From CAVQCX01 sp963775335 (GTDB lineage: Bacteria > Pseudomonadota > Gammaproteobacteria > Chromatiales > Chromatiaceae), in the NCBI GenBank assembly GCA_963775335.1, contig CAVZIJ010000002.1, forward strand, positions 558,001-622,000: a DNA stretch of 64,000 bases. Direction: 5' to 3'. The notes under the pieces are model-generated. The model was not told the origin of the DNA. It was given only the letters and a program-made list of their open reading frames with translations, and ran no database searches. Numbering within the stretch: the first letter of the stretch is position 1; every line of letters starts with the position of its first letter. Position numbers and translations under genes: made by a program. This document shows positions 31,789 to 41,540 of this stretch, in pieces.

Positions 31789-33709
31789 GAGGCCGTCCCC
31801 GGCCTCGCCCCGGACCGAGCTGGAGCGGGTCGCGGAGAGCCGGGGCGCGGCCATCCGCTACATCCGTGCCAAGGTCGATCAGCTCCTCGGCGTCATGGGC
31901 ACCAGCCCCCTGCGGGCCGAAGAGCTGGACGACGAGACCCTGCTCTCGCTGGACCCCATCGGGATCATCGCGGCGTCCTTCGCCCAGGTCCTGGAGCATC
32001 TTCGAGACACCAATGAGGCCCTGACCGTCGCCAAGGACGAGCTCCAGGCCATCCTCGACTCCGCCGGAGCCGCCATCCTCGTGGTGGACCCGCAGATGCG
32101 GCTGGAGGTCTGCAACCGGCAGGCCCGGGACCGGTTCTTTCCGGGCCGGGAGGCGGTGGAAGGCAGGCGCCTGTGTGACATTCTGCAGTGCCCGGGCAGC
32201 CTCATGGAACGGGATCTGTTCGCCCTCATGCTGCAGACCGGCACGCCCGGCGAGCAGGGCGATCTGGTGCACGGGGGCCGTCACTACAGCCTCGTGGCCA
32301 CGCCCCTGCGCGACATACAAGGGATGGTGACCCGGGCGGTGTTCGTCTTCAGCGACTTCACCGAGCGCAAACAGGCTCAGGAGCAGATACGCCAGCTCGC
32401 CTTTTTCGACACGCTGACGGGCCTGCCCAACCGCACCTTGATTCACGATCGAATCAACGAGGCCATCGCTTTGGCGCGGCGGCAGGGTCGCTCGGTGGCG
32501 GTGCTGTTCGTCGATCTGGACCGCTTCAAGCCCATCAACGACACCCTGGGACATGAGGCCGGCGACCGTGTGCTGCGCATGGTGGCGGTGCGCCTCGAGG
32601 GCTGCGTGCGCGCGTCGGATACCGTGGCGCGCTTGGGCGGCGACGAGTTCCTGGTGGCGCTGACGTTGATCGACAGCCATTACCACGTGGCTCCGGTCGC
32701 CCGCAAGATCCTCGACACGCTGTCTGAGCCCTTCGACATCGACGGCCGGGAGGTCTTCGTGGGTGCCAGCATCGGCGTGGGCCTGTTTCCCGACGATGGC
32801 GACGGCTCCACGGATCTGATCCGCAAGGCGGACATGGCCATGTACGCCGCGAAGGAGGAAGGTCGCCACATCTTCAGGTTCTACTCGGCCGAGCTCAACC
32901 GCCAGGCCAAGACGCGTATGGATCTGGATGCCGGCTTGCGTCAGGCCCTTAACAACGCAGAGCTCAGCCTCGCGTTCCAGCCCCAGCTCAACCTCCTCGA
33001 ACGGCGCATTACGGGGGTGGAGGCCCTGGTGCGCTGGGATTCGGCGACGCTCGGACCCATAGGACCAAGCCAGTTTATACCCTTGGCGGAGGAGAACGGA
33101 TTGATCGTGCCCTTGGGCGACTGGGTGCTACGTCAGGCGTGCCTGGAGGCGGCGGGATGGCAGAGCGGCCGACCCGAGGGCGTCCGACTCGCGGTGAACA
33201 TCTCGCCGAAGCAGCTCGCCGAGCGTAATTTCTGCGAGCGGCTCGAGCGGATTCTGCACCAGACTGGACTCGCTCCCGGCCGCCTTGAGCTGGAGATCAC
33301 CGAGAACACGGTGATGGAGCGCAAGGGGACGCACCTGAAGACCATCAATCGCCTGAAGGCCATGGGCGTGGGGCTGGCCATGGACGATTTCGGAACGGGG
33401 TATTCATCCCTCAGCTACCTGAAGGATCTGCCCCTGGATCGGCTCAAGATCGCCCAGGAGTTCGTGCTGGGGGTACCCGGGAACGCCGGCCACTGCGCCA
33501 TCGTGGAGGCCATCATCGCAATGGCCCGCAGCCTGAACCTCCAGGTGATCGCCGAAGGGGTGGAGACCGAGGAGCAGATGGCGTTCCTTCGGCGCCTGGC
33601 CTGCTGCGAGATCCAGGGGTTTCTGTTCTCCCCGCCCCTGTCCTCTGCCGATCTAAGGGATCTCTTCGCAGCCGGGCCGGAGCGTCTGCCTGAGTGCCTG
33701 CCAGGCTGA
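31775..33709 (+). CDS. PAS-GGDEF-EAL cyclic-di-GMP enzyme
   Basis: A 644-residue cytoplasmic protein with a GTG start inside the end of the tusA-like gene. After a helical N-terminus comes a PAS domain (about 88-190, LQAILDSAGAAILVVDPQMR), then GGDEF (about 205-370, RLGGDEFLV intact) and EAL (about 390-635: EALVRW, NISPKQ, ITENTVM, DDFGTGYSSLSYL, AEGVET, IQGFLF). LKIA replaces LKID but keeps the lysine. Both synthesis and breakdown of c-di-GMP are possible. Overlap with the sulfur genes suggests that c-di-GMP signalling responds to the same conditions. Confidence 0.92.
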   Translation: MSQAERPSPASPRTELERVAESRGAAIRYIRAKVDQLLGVMGTSPLRAEELDDETLLSLDPIGIIAASFAQVLEHLRDTNEALTVAKDELQAILDSAGAAILVVDPQMRLEVCNRQARDRFFPGREAVEGRRLCDILQCPGSLMERDLFALMLQTGTPGEQGDLVHGGRHYSLVATPLRDIQGMVTRAVFVFSDFTERKQAQEQIRQLAFFDTLTGLPNRTLIHDRINEAIALARRQGRSVAVLFVDLDRFKPINDTLGHEAGDRVLRMVAVRLEGCVRASDTVARLGGDEFLVALTLIDSHYHVAPVARKILDTLSEPFDIDGREVFVGASIGVGLFPDDGDGSTDLIRKADMAMYAAKEEGRHIFRFYSAELNRQAKTRMDLDAGLRQALNNAELSLAFQPQLNLLERRITGVEALVRWDSATLGPIGPSQFIPLAEENGLIVPLGDWVLRQACLEAAGWQSGRPEGVRLAVNISPKQLAERNFCERLERILHQTGLAPGRLELEITENTVMERKGTHLKTINRLKAMGVGLAMDDFGTGYSSLSYLKDLPLDRLKIAQEFVLGVPGNAGHCAIVEAIIAMARSLNLQVIAEGVETEEQMAFLRRLACCEIQGFLFSPPLSSADLRDLFAAGPERLPECLPG

Positions 33710-34129
33710 TCCCCATCTGGTTTCCAGGTCTTGCAATCACGCATTCTATCGGAATCAGTTTCCAGCCAGCGAACGGCTCGACCGACTGTCGACTAGTGCA
33801 CTCCGACGTGGTCCGCGATCTCCCGCATGGTGTAGACACCCGCAGCGTAAGCGTCCGAATCGAGCAATTGACGCCAGGGAGACTTCCACTTCCCAAGATT
33901 CGCAGCCTTGTCGGCTGCTCCGCAAAACCTGCCCCTTTGTTCCTGGACCCTCGTGTTCCTGTGTTCCGGCATATTCTTTAGCCAACACGTTCATATGAGG
34001 GGGAGACAAACCGCAGGAACAACGACGTTTCCCACCTCCCCCTGGCGGGGGAGGGAGCGGCTCGATCGGTTAGTGTTGCTGGAAGCGGCGGGTGATGGCC
34101 AGGTCAAGGGCTGTCCAGGTCCCTTCTCG
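33710..34129. repeat. Gap with a REP-like hairpin
   Basis: CCTCCCCC (34035-34042) and GGGGGAGG (34047-34054) form an 8-bp stem like the one at 3986-4006. There is no supported gene in this convergent gap. Confidence 0.45.
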
Positions 34130-35137
34130 CTAGCCGTCGTCGTACTGGCCCTTGAAGCTCTCCAGCACCCGCAGATAGTTCGCCCGCTCGAAGGCGCGGG
34201 GATTGCCCACGTTGCTGTGACTCATCACCCCGCGCATCTGCCCCACCTCCTCGAACCCGCGCGCTTGCATCCACTCCTCCAGTCCGCTCACCAACGTGGC
34301 GGCATAGGCAGGGCCGTTGCGCAACAGGGCGGAGGTGCTCATCACCGCGTCAGCCCCGGCCAGCAGATACTTGATTACCTCGGCGGGACCTTCCACACCG
34401 CGCGTGGCCCCCAGGGAGGCCTTAACGCGCCCGTGCAGCAGGGCGATCCAAAGCAGCGGGGCCCGTATCTCGCCGGCCGAGCTCAGCGGCAGGGTGGGCT
34501 GCACCTCCAGCTCCTGGATGTCGATGTCCGGCTGGAAGAAGCGGTTGAACATCACGAGCGCATCGGCCCCCGCTTCATCCAGACGCTTGGCAAAGTGGCC
34601 CATGGAGCTGAAGAACGCGCTGAGCTTGAGCGCCACCGGGATGCGAACGGCCGACTTCACCGCCTTCAGGATGTCCACATACTGCTGCTCGATCTCTGCG
34701 CCGGAGACCAACAGGTCCGCGTGCACGCCGTAGATGTTCAGCTCCAGGCCCGACGCTCCCGCCTCCTGCAGCTGCTGCGCGTACTGGATCCAGCCTTCGC
34801 TGGTGACGCAGTTCAAGCTCGCGATGACCGGAATCTCCAGGTCCTCTTTAGCCCGCCGAACCAGATCGAGATAACGCTCCGGTCCGACGTCGTAGGCATC
34901 GCTCTCGGGAAAATAGCTCAGCGACTCGGCAAAGCTGGCGGTGCCCGACTCCATCAGGTGGGAGAAGGCCTCGTTCTCGTGGCGGATCTGCTCTTCGAAC
35001 AGCGAGAACATCACGATGGCCGCGACGCCTCCGTCCTCCAAGCGCTTCATGCCTTGCAGCGTATCCGACAGCGGCGACGCCGAGGCGACGACGGGATGCT
35101 TCAGACGCAGCCCCATATAGGTCGTGGTGAGGTCCAT
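34130..35137 (-). CDS. Dihydroorotate-dehydrogenase-like flavoprotein
   Basis: A 335-residue TIM-barrel protein: MDLTTTYMGLRLKHPVVASA, PVIASLNCVTSEGWIQYAQQ, GASGLELNIYGVHAD, PVALKLSAFFSSMG, ADALVMFNRFFQPDID and AGADAVMSTSALLRNGP follow class 1 DHOD/PreA-like enzymes that bind FMN. It lacks the usual pyrimidine context and follows nifJ by 18 bases. Such proteins commonly accompany NifJ in anaerobes and purple bacteria, and may exchange electrons with ferredoxin. ATG 35137 with GGGGAG upstream is preferred over GTG 35155. Confidence 0.85.
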   Translation of the reverse strand: MDLTTTYMGLRLKHPVVASASPLSDTLQGMKRLEDGGVAAIVMFSLFEEQIRHENEAFSHLMESGTASFAESLSYFPESDAYDVGPERYLDLVRRAKEDLEIPVIASLNCVTSEGWIQYAQQLQEAGASGLELNIYGVHADLLVSGAEIEQQYVDILKAVKSAVRIPVALKLSAFFSSMGHFAKRLDEAGADALVMFNRFFQPDIDIQELEVQPTLPLSSAGEIRAPLLWIALLHGRVKASLGATRGVEGPAEVIKYLLAGADAVMSTSALLRNGPAYAATLVSGLEEWMQARGFEEVGQMRGVMSHSNVGNPRAFERANYLRVLESFKGQYDDG

Positions 35138-35155
35138 AGGGTGCTCCCCGATCAC

Positions 35156-38100
35156 TTAGAGTTTGACAACGGCGTCCGGATGGAAATGGCTGCCCTTGCG
35201 ACTGGCCATCTCTTCATAGACATCCCACTTCTGATGCACGACCTGCTGGGCGAGCCCCAACAGGTGCTCGCTCTCGGCCGGGTGCGCCCGCGACAGCATC
35301 TTGTAGCGCAGCTCGTTGAGCGCATAGTCCTTGAGCTTCACCGTCGGACGCGGCGAGTCGAGCACGAAGGGGTTCTTGTCTGCCTGCCGCAGGGCCGGGT
35401 TGTAGCGAATCAAAGGCCAGTGACCGCTCGCCACGGCCAGATCCTGCTGCCGCAGGCCGTGCTGCATGTTGATGCCGTGGGCGATGCAATGGCTGTAGGC
35501 CAGCACCAGGGAAGGCCCCGGATAGGCCTCGGCCTCGCGCAGCGCGAGCAGCGTCTGCTGCGGGTTGGCGCCCATAGCCACCCGTGCGACATACACGTTG
35601 CCGTAGGAAATGGCCTGCAGCGCCAGGTCCTTCTTGGCCACCGGCTTGCCCGCGGCGGCGAACTTGGCCACCGCGCCCAGGGGGGTGGCCTTGGACATCT
35701 GGCCACCGGTGTTGGAATAAACCTCGGTGTCGAGCACCAGCACGTTGACGTCCCGGCCACTGGCCAGGACGTGGTCCAGCCCGGAGGAGCCGATGTCATA
35801 GGCCCAGCCGTCGCCGCCGACGATCCAGACGCTGCGCCGGACCAGGTGATCGACCACGGAGACCAGGTCGCGGGCCACCTCGCTGTCCATCTGCTGCAGC
35901 CGGGCCTTGAGCTCGGCTACGCGCACCCGCTGCCGGCGAATCTGCGACTCGGTGGTCTGCGGAGCGTTGAGGATCTCATCCACCAGCTCAGCGCCGAGCT
36001 CTCCCTTCATCTCCTCGGCCAGACGCCGGGCGATGGTCAGGTGCTCGTCCGCGCTGAGCCGGAAGCCCAGGCCGAACTCGGCGTTGTCCTCGAAGAGCGA
36101 GTTCGACCAGGCCGGCCCGCGCCCCTCGGCGTTCTTGGTCCAAGGCGTGGTCGGCAGGTTGCCGCCGTAGATGGACGAGCAGCCGGTTGCGTTGGCGATC
36201 ACCGCCCGGTCGCCGAAAAGCTGGGACAGGAGCCGCACGTAGGGCGTCTCGCCGCAGCCGGCGCAGGCCCCGGAGAACTCGAACAGGGGCTCCAGGAACT
36301 GGGCTCCGCGCACCGACGCGGAAATCGACTCGGGAGCGGTCGTTGACCGGTATGCCCTCGAAGAAGCGGACATTCTCCTTTGACTGCTCCAGGCTGGGCT
36401 CCTTGGGCTTCATGTTGATCGCCTTGATACCGCTCTGCTGCAGGCTCTTGGCGGGACAGACCTCCACGCACAGCCCGCAGCCGGTGCAATCCTCTGCATA
36501 GATCTGCAGCGTGTAGCGCGTCTCCGGGAAGCCGCGGCCGTTGATGGGGGCCGAGCTAAAGCCCTCCGGTGCCTTTGCCAGCACAGAATCGTGATAGAAC
36601 TTGCCGCGAATCACGCTGTGCGGGCAGACGAAGCTGCAGTTGCCGCACTGGATGCAGATATCCGGCTCCCAGACCGGGACGAATGCCGCGATATTGCGCT
36701 TCTCCCACTTGGTGGTGCCGGACGGATAGGTCCCGTCGATGGGCAACATCGAGACCGGCAGCCGGTCACCCTTGCCCTCCATCATCACCGCGGTGACCTT
36801 CTGCACGAACTCGGGCGCCTCGGGCGGCACGACCGGAGGCATCTCGATCACGCTGCTCACGCGCTCCGGAATCTTCACTGGGTAGAGGTGCTCCAGGGTC
36901 TGATCCACGGCGACGAAATTCTTCTGGACGACTTCCTCCCCCTTCTTGCCATAGGTCTTGCGGATGGCTTCCTTGATCTTGCCGATCGCCTCGTCCCGCG
37001 GCAGCACGCCCGAGATGGCGAAGAAGCAGGTCTGCATGATGGTGTTGGTGCGGGTGCCCATGCCGGTGTCGCGGGCCACCTGGGAGGCGTCGATCACGTA
37101 GAACGTGATCTTCTTCGCGATGATCTGCTCCTGAAGCCGTCGCGGCAGATGCGCCCAGACCTCATCGGGGCCGTAGGGGCTGTTAAGCAGCAGGGTCGCT
37201 CCCTGGCGCGCGCCCTCCAGCACATCGATCTTCTCGATGAAATTGAACTGGTGACAGCCGATGAATCCGGCCGACTGGATGAGATAGGGCGAATTGATCG
37301 GATCGGGTCCGAACCTTACGTGGGAGACGGTGCGCGAGCCGGATTTCTTCGAGTCGTAGACGAAGTAGCCCTGGGCATACAGGGGGGTCGACTCGCCGAT
37401 GATCTTGATGCTGTTCTTGTTGGCGCCCACCGTGCCGTCCGCGCCCAGGCCGATGAACAGCGCCCGCATCACCTCGTCGGGCTCGATGTCGAACGAGGGG
37501 TCGAACACCAGGCTGGTGTGGGAGACGTCGTCCTCGATGCCGACGGTGAAATGGTTCTTCGGCGCATCCTTCTTCAGCTCGTCGAAGACCGCCTTGGCCA
37601 TGGCGGGGGTAAGCTCCTTGGAGGACAGGCCGTAGCGCCCGCCGATGACCCGGGGCAGGGCGCCGCCCGGGAGCGTGCCGCTGTCCTGGGCCTCGCTCAG
37701 CACGGTCACCACGTCCGTATACAGGGGCTCGCCGGTGGAGCCCGGCAGCTTGGTGCGGTCGAGCACGGCAATGGCCTTGACCGAACGGGGCAGGACCGCG
37801 AGGAAGTGCTCCGCCGAGAAGGGCAGACACAGGCGCACGTTGATGACGCCGCACTTCTCGCCCTGACGCTGCAGGTAGGCCACCGTCTCGCGGACGGTCT
37901 GCGCCGCGGAGCCGATGATGACCACGACCCGCTCGGCATCCGACGCCCCGTAGTAGTCGAACAGGTGATAGGACCTGCCGGTCAGCTTGGCGAAGGCGTC
38001 CATCTTCTGCTGCAGGATGCCAGGCAGGCGCGCATAGAACGGGTTGACCGTCTCGCGCGCCTGGAAGTAGATGTCCGGGTTCTGCGCCGTGCCGCGAATG

Positions 38101-38744
38101 AATGGGTTGTCCGGGTTCAGGCCGCGCACCCGGTGCTGACGCACCAGGTCCCGGTCGATCAGCGCGCGCATGTGGTCTTCGGAGATCAGGGTGAGCTTGT
38201 TCACCTCGTGGGAGGTGCGGAAGCCGTCGAAGAAATGCACGAAGGGCAGTCTGGCCTCCAGACTCGCCGCCTGGGCCAGCAGCGCCATGTCGTGCCCTTC
38301 CTGTACGGTGCTGGAGGCAAGCTGGGCGAAGCCGGTCTGGCGCACCGCCGCGACATCGGAATGATCGCCGAAGATCGACAGCCCCTGGGCGGCCAGCGAG
38401 CGGGCGGCCACGTGGAATACGGCGGGCGTGAGCTCGCCGGCGATCTTGTACATGTTCGGGATCATCAGGAGCAGGCCCTGTGACGCCGTGAAGGTGGTGG
38501 TCAGCGCCCCTGTCTGCAGGGCCCCGTGGGCCGCCCCGGCGGCCCCGCCCTCGCTCTGCATCTCCACCACCATGGGCACACTGCCCCAGATGTTGGGGAT
38601 CTGCTCGGAGGCCCATTGGTCCGCCAGCTCGGCCATCGTCGAAGACGGAGTGATCGGGTAAATGGCGCACACTTCATTGAGGCGGTAGGCGGTGTAGGCG
38701 ACCGCCTCGTTCCCTTCAAGCGTCGTAACCGGTGACGACTTCAT
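35156..38744 (-). CDS. nifJ: Pyruvate:ferredoxin (flavodoxin) oxidoreductase, apparent frameshift
   Basis: It oxidises pyruvate to acetyl-CoA and CO2 and reduces ferredoxin or flavodoxin, the electron source for nitrogenase. About 1195 residues: N-terminal TPP half (GNEAVAYTAYRLNEV, YPITPSSTMAE), gamma domain, two ferredoxin clusters (CIQCGNCSFVCP and CTGCGLCVEVCP), the proximal cluster motif CAGCGETPY, and the TPP/Mg domain (GGDGWAYDIG, EVYSNTGGQMSK). The frame breaks at about 36320: VNDRSRVDF continues as ASVRGAQFLEPLFEFSG one frame over, because of one extra base in TTCCGCG. All catalytic motifs are present on either side, so a sequencing error is quite possible. It is co-transcribed with the genes on either side. 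Confidence 0.92.
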
Positions 38745-38747
38745 GGA

Positions 38748-40388
38748 TTAATCTCCTGATTCCGGGTTCATGTCGATGGCATGGCAGGGGCACTGCTCGA
38801 AGCACACCGCGCAGCCCGTGCAGAGGCTGTAGTCGTATTGGTAGCGCATCCCCGGACCCAGCTTGATGATGGCGTGCTCGGGACAGGCCCCGTAGCAGCC
38901 GTCGCACTCGAAGCAGTTGCCGCAGGAGAAGCAGCGCTTCGCCTCGTAGACCGCTTGGCGCTCGCTCAGCCCGCGCACCACCTCGTCGAAGCCGTAGCGG
39001 CGGCGCTCCATCTCCAGGTAGTCCTGGTGCACCTGCTCGGCCTCGGTCAGATAATGGATATGCAGGCGGTCGAAGGCGATCACCGCGTGCTTGGGAGGCA
39101 TGACATACTGCCCGCCGCGCAAGAAGGCGTCGATGTGGCGGGCAGCCTTCTTGCCGTGCCCGACCGCCACGGTCACCGTGCGCTCGCTGGGCACCATGTC
39201 GCCGCCCGCAAAGATACCCGGACAGCCGGTCATCATGTTGGCGTCGACGATCACGGTGCCGTCGCGCTTGAGCTCGATGCCCGGCACTTCCTTCAGCAGC
39301 CCGGTATCGCTGTCCTGACCCAGCGCGAGGATCAGGCTGTCGGCCTCCAGCGTCTCGAACTGCCCGGTCGGCTCCGGATAGCCTTCGGCATTGATCTTCA
39401 TCACCTCGACCTGGATCCGCGTCTCATCGATCTCCTTGATGGTACGAAGCCAGTTGATCTTGACGCCCTCCTCGATCGCCTCGTCGGCCTCGAAGGAGTG
39501 CGCGGGCATGTGCTCCCGATCGCGCCGGTAGATGATGAGCGCCTCCTCGGCGCCGAGGCGCTTGGCGGTGCGCGCCGCATCCATGGCGGTGTTGCCCCCG
39601 CCGTAGATCGCCACGCGCCGGCCCAGGACCGGCGCCTGGCCCGATGAGGCCTGACGCAGGAAGCTCACGGCATCCAGTATCTTGCCGGCGTCGCGCGCCG
39701 GGATGTCGACACGCTTGCTCAGGTGCGCCCCGACGGCGACGAACGCGGCGTCGAACCCGCCCGCTTCCTTCTCGGTCAGGACGTTCTCCACCTTGTGGTT
39801 GAGCACGAGGCGCACGCCCATGTCCTCGATGCGGGCGATCTCCCGGTCGAGCTCGACGCGCGGCAGGCGGTACGCGGGGATGCCGAAATGCATCATGCCG
39901 CCCGCCATGGGTCCCGCCTCGAAGATCTCCACGGCGTGGCCGAGGCGCGTCAGATGATAGGCGGCGGAAAGCCCGCTGGGGCCCGCTCCTACGACCATGA
40001 CCCGGCGCCCGCTGGGCGGGGCGTCCAGCTCGACCTTCCAGCCCTGCTCGAGGGCGAGGTCACCCAGGAAGCGCTCCACGGCGTGGATGCTGACCGAGCT
40101 GTCCACCGCATTGCGGTTGCAGCTCCCTTCGCACGGGTGGTAGCAGACCCGACCGTGGACGGCGGGCATGGGGTTGGCCTGCATCAGCACCTGCCAGGCC
40201 TTCTCGTAGGCGCCTTCCTGCACATGGGCCAGCCAGCCCTGGATGTTCTCCCCGGCCGGGCAGGCGTTGTTGCAGGGCGGGAGCAGGTCCACGTAGACCG
40301 GGCGTTGGGTGCGAACCGCGCCGGTCCCTCTGCCGTGCTCGACCAGGTCCGCCGGACGCGTGATATCGCTGGGCTTGGGACTGCTCAT
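38748..40388 (-). CDS. NAD(P)-binding glutamate-synthase-like oxidoreductase with ferredoxin domain
   Basis: A 546-residue flavoprotein like the small subunit of glutamate synthase or NfnB. An N-terminal cysteine domain (CNNACPAGENIQGWL; CYHPCEGSCNR) binds Fe-S. GRRVMVVGAGPSGLSAAYHL and FEAGPMAGGMM bind FAD (about 125-155), GRRVAIYGGGNTAMDAARTA binds NAD(P)H (about 262-281), and GIFAGGDM is the second FAD motif. The C-terminus has CFSCGNCFECDGCYGACP and CTGCAVCFEQCPC for two 4Fe-4S clusters. First gene of the nifJ operon (3 bases before nifJ), it likely moves electrons between NAD(P)H and ferredoxin. GGAG precedes the ATG. Confidence 0.88.
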   Translation of the reverse strand: MSSPKPSDITRPADLVEHGRGTGAVRTQRPVYVDLLPPCNNACPAGENIQGWLAHVQEGAYEKAWQVLMQANPMPAVHGRVCYHPCEGSCNRNAVDSSVSIHAVERFLGDLALEQGWKVELDAPPSGRRVMVVGAGPSGLSAAYHLTRLGHAVEIFEAGPMAGGMMHFGIPAYRLPRVELDREIARIEDMGVRLVLNHKVENVLTEKEAGGFDAAFVAVGAHLSKRVDIPARDAGKILDAVSFLRQASSGQAPVLGRRVAIYGGGNTAMDAARTAKRLGAEEALIIYRRDREHMPAHSFEADEAIEEGVKINWLRTIKEIDETRIQVEVMKINAEGYPEPTGQFETLEADSLILALGQDSDTGLLKEVPGIELKRDGTVIVDANMMTGCPGIFAGGDMVPSERTVTVAVGHGKKAARHIDAFLRGGQYVMPPKHAVIAFDRLHIHYLTEAEQVHQDYLEMERRRYGFDEVVRGLSERQAVYEAKRCFSCGNCFECDGCYGACPEHAIIKLGPGMRYQYDYSLCTGCAVCFEQCPCHAIDMNPESGD

Positions 40389-40901
40389 CGAGTTTCTCCA
40401 TCCTGTGATAGTGGTTTGGCGAACCGCAAGCCGGGGCCGTGTAATGCCGGAGCTGCGCCACGACACCGCCGCGAAACTCTTACGGACGTGCACTGCGTGC
40501 GAGCGGGACTTTTCAACTTCCGGATAGTCGTTCGACCGGCACAGCGTGCTGTCTCGGCCAAGATCGGGGCCCCGTCTCGCTGTCCGCTCGACCGACGGGA
40601 TCGACGCTCTCGGCAGGAGAAGACCCCCGCCTGCTGCGCGCAACGTCTCGATCCTCACGCAAAATCGCCGATCGATCTGGGCCCGACGATGGGCGTGGCC
40701 GGTCGTGCGTCGACCCTGCCTCTTTACTGACCCCGGGGATCATAAAGGCCGCCAGTCCGGCTTGGCAATGCCGGCTACCCAGGGGGTCGGAATCCCCGAT
40801 GCCGCCCCCGCCGGCAGCCTGGATGAAACCGCGACGGAGCCCCGCCCGTGGCCTGGACGGCGCGCAGCGCAATCCAGGCCTTCGAAGAGCGACGTGGCGC
40901 A
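40389..40901. other. Upstream region of the nifJ operon
   Basis: There is no supported gene. I searched both strands for a GG-N10-GC sigma-54 core before the first gene and found only a poor match (TGGCGCAGCTCCGGCA, minus strand, near 40443-40458). GCCTGGATGAAACC and GGCCTGGACGGCGCGCAGC repeats with inverted partners mark interspersed palindromes near 40815-40880. Confidence 0.4.
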
Positions 40902-40934
40902 CCCCGGATTCCGCTTCGCTGCATCCGGGCTACA
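40902..40934. repeat. Interspersed palindrome of the CCCGGAT...ATCCGGG type
   Basis: CCCCGGATTCCGCTTCGC followed by TGCATCCGGGCTACA, read on the minus strand as TGTAGCCCGGATGCAGCGAA. This element type is scattered through many proteobacterial genomes. A related copy is at 54441-54476. It ends exactly where the lysozyme-like remnant stops. Confidence 0.6.
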
Positions 40935-41099
40935 GGGAATGCCCAGAGTCTCCCCGACTTTCTGATAGCGCGCTTTATCTGTTTGTAGCTTTGCTACGAC
41001 CTCGTCGACCGGACCCATTCGTTCCGGCCGGATGTCACAGGTCTCAAAAAGCCTCTCATATTCGCGCCGTAAAGCGGTTGAAAATGGAACTGTTGGCAT
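40935..41099 (-). pseudogene. Lysozyme-like/peptidoglycan-binding protein, N-terminal remnant
   Basis: The frame MPTVPFSTALRREYERLFET then CDIRPERMGPVDEVVAKLQT and KARYQKVGETLGIP resembles the N-terminus of lysozyme-like proteins that continue PWYVIAxIHxxE with the catalytic glutamate. Here the sequence enters an interspersed repeat immediately after GIP, so the catalytic part is lost. An AAGGAG-type site is not clear. Confidence 0.45.
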
Positions 41100-41273
41100 A
41101 TTCCACCTCCTCGAAATTACGTGCCTTGTACGGACCCCGACCGTTCTCCCCAACCGGAGCGCAAGAGCAGAGCGAGCCCACGCGCGTGCACCTCCGCGTT
41201 GATGGCGTTGCCGGGTTGGGGTGTCTGGCTTTGTGGTGGTCGCTTCCATCTCGGGTCGCCGCAAAGTTACACT

Positions 41274-41403
41274 TCATGGACGGCGCCGTGGTCGTCTACG
41301 ACGCCCAGACCCTGAAGGGGATCAAGCGCCTGCCCATGAAGAAGCCCTCGGGCAAGTACAGCGTCTACAACAAGATCACCGGCTCGGAGGGCGCGAGCTG
41401 CCA
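41274..41403 (+). pseudogene. Cytochrome-d1-type (NirF/NirS-like) C-terminal remnant
   Basis: MDGAVVVYDAQTLKGIKRLP then MKKPSGKYSVYNKITGSEGA is the characteristic end of d1-haem beta-propeller proteins (K-x-P-S/T-G-K-Y/F-N-V-Y/W-N-K). NirS is nitrite reductase; NirF acts in d1-haem synthesis. Nothing upstream belongs to the family. It fits the debris of a denitrification locus, together with nor remnants at 45.3-47.2 kb. Confidence 0.5.
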
Positions 41404-41540
41404 TCCGGGCCGGAGCGCGGCCTGCGCTCCGGACTGCAGGCAACCTCCTCCTGAGAAGGGGTGTTGTCAATTCTGCCCGCGCCCGCACGCGCTGTTATAG
41501 ACTGTGCGCCGATGCGTCCCTGATCCGTGCTGCCAAGCTA

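Noticed and set aside
33908..38483. Long plus-strand open frames (over 600 codons each) opposite the DHOD-like gene and nifJ
   Set aside because: They mirror strongly conserved minus-strand genes and show no motif, start context or domain of their own.
40389..40500. sigma-54 promoter for the nifJ operon
   Set aside because: The best match (TGGCGCAGCTCCGGCA on the minus strand) lacks the TTGC half, and no NifA site was found.
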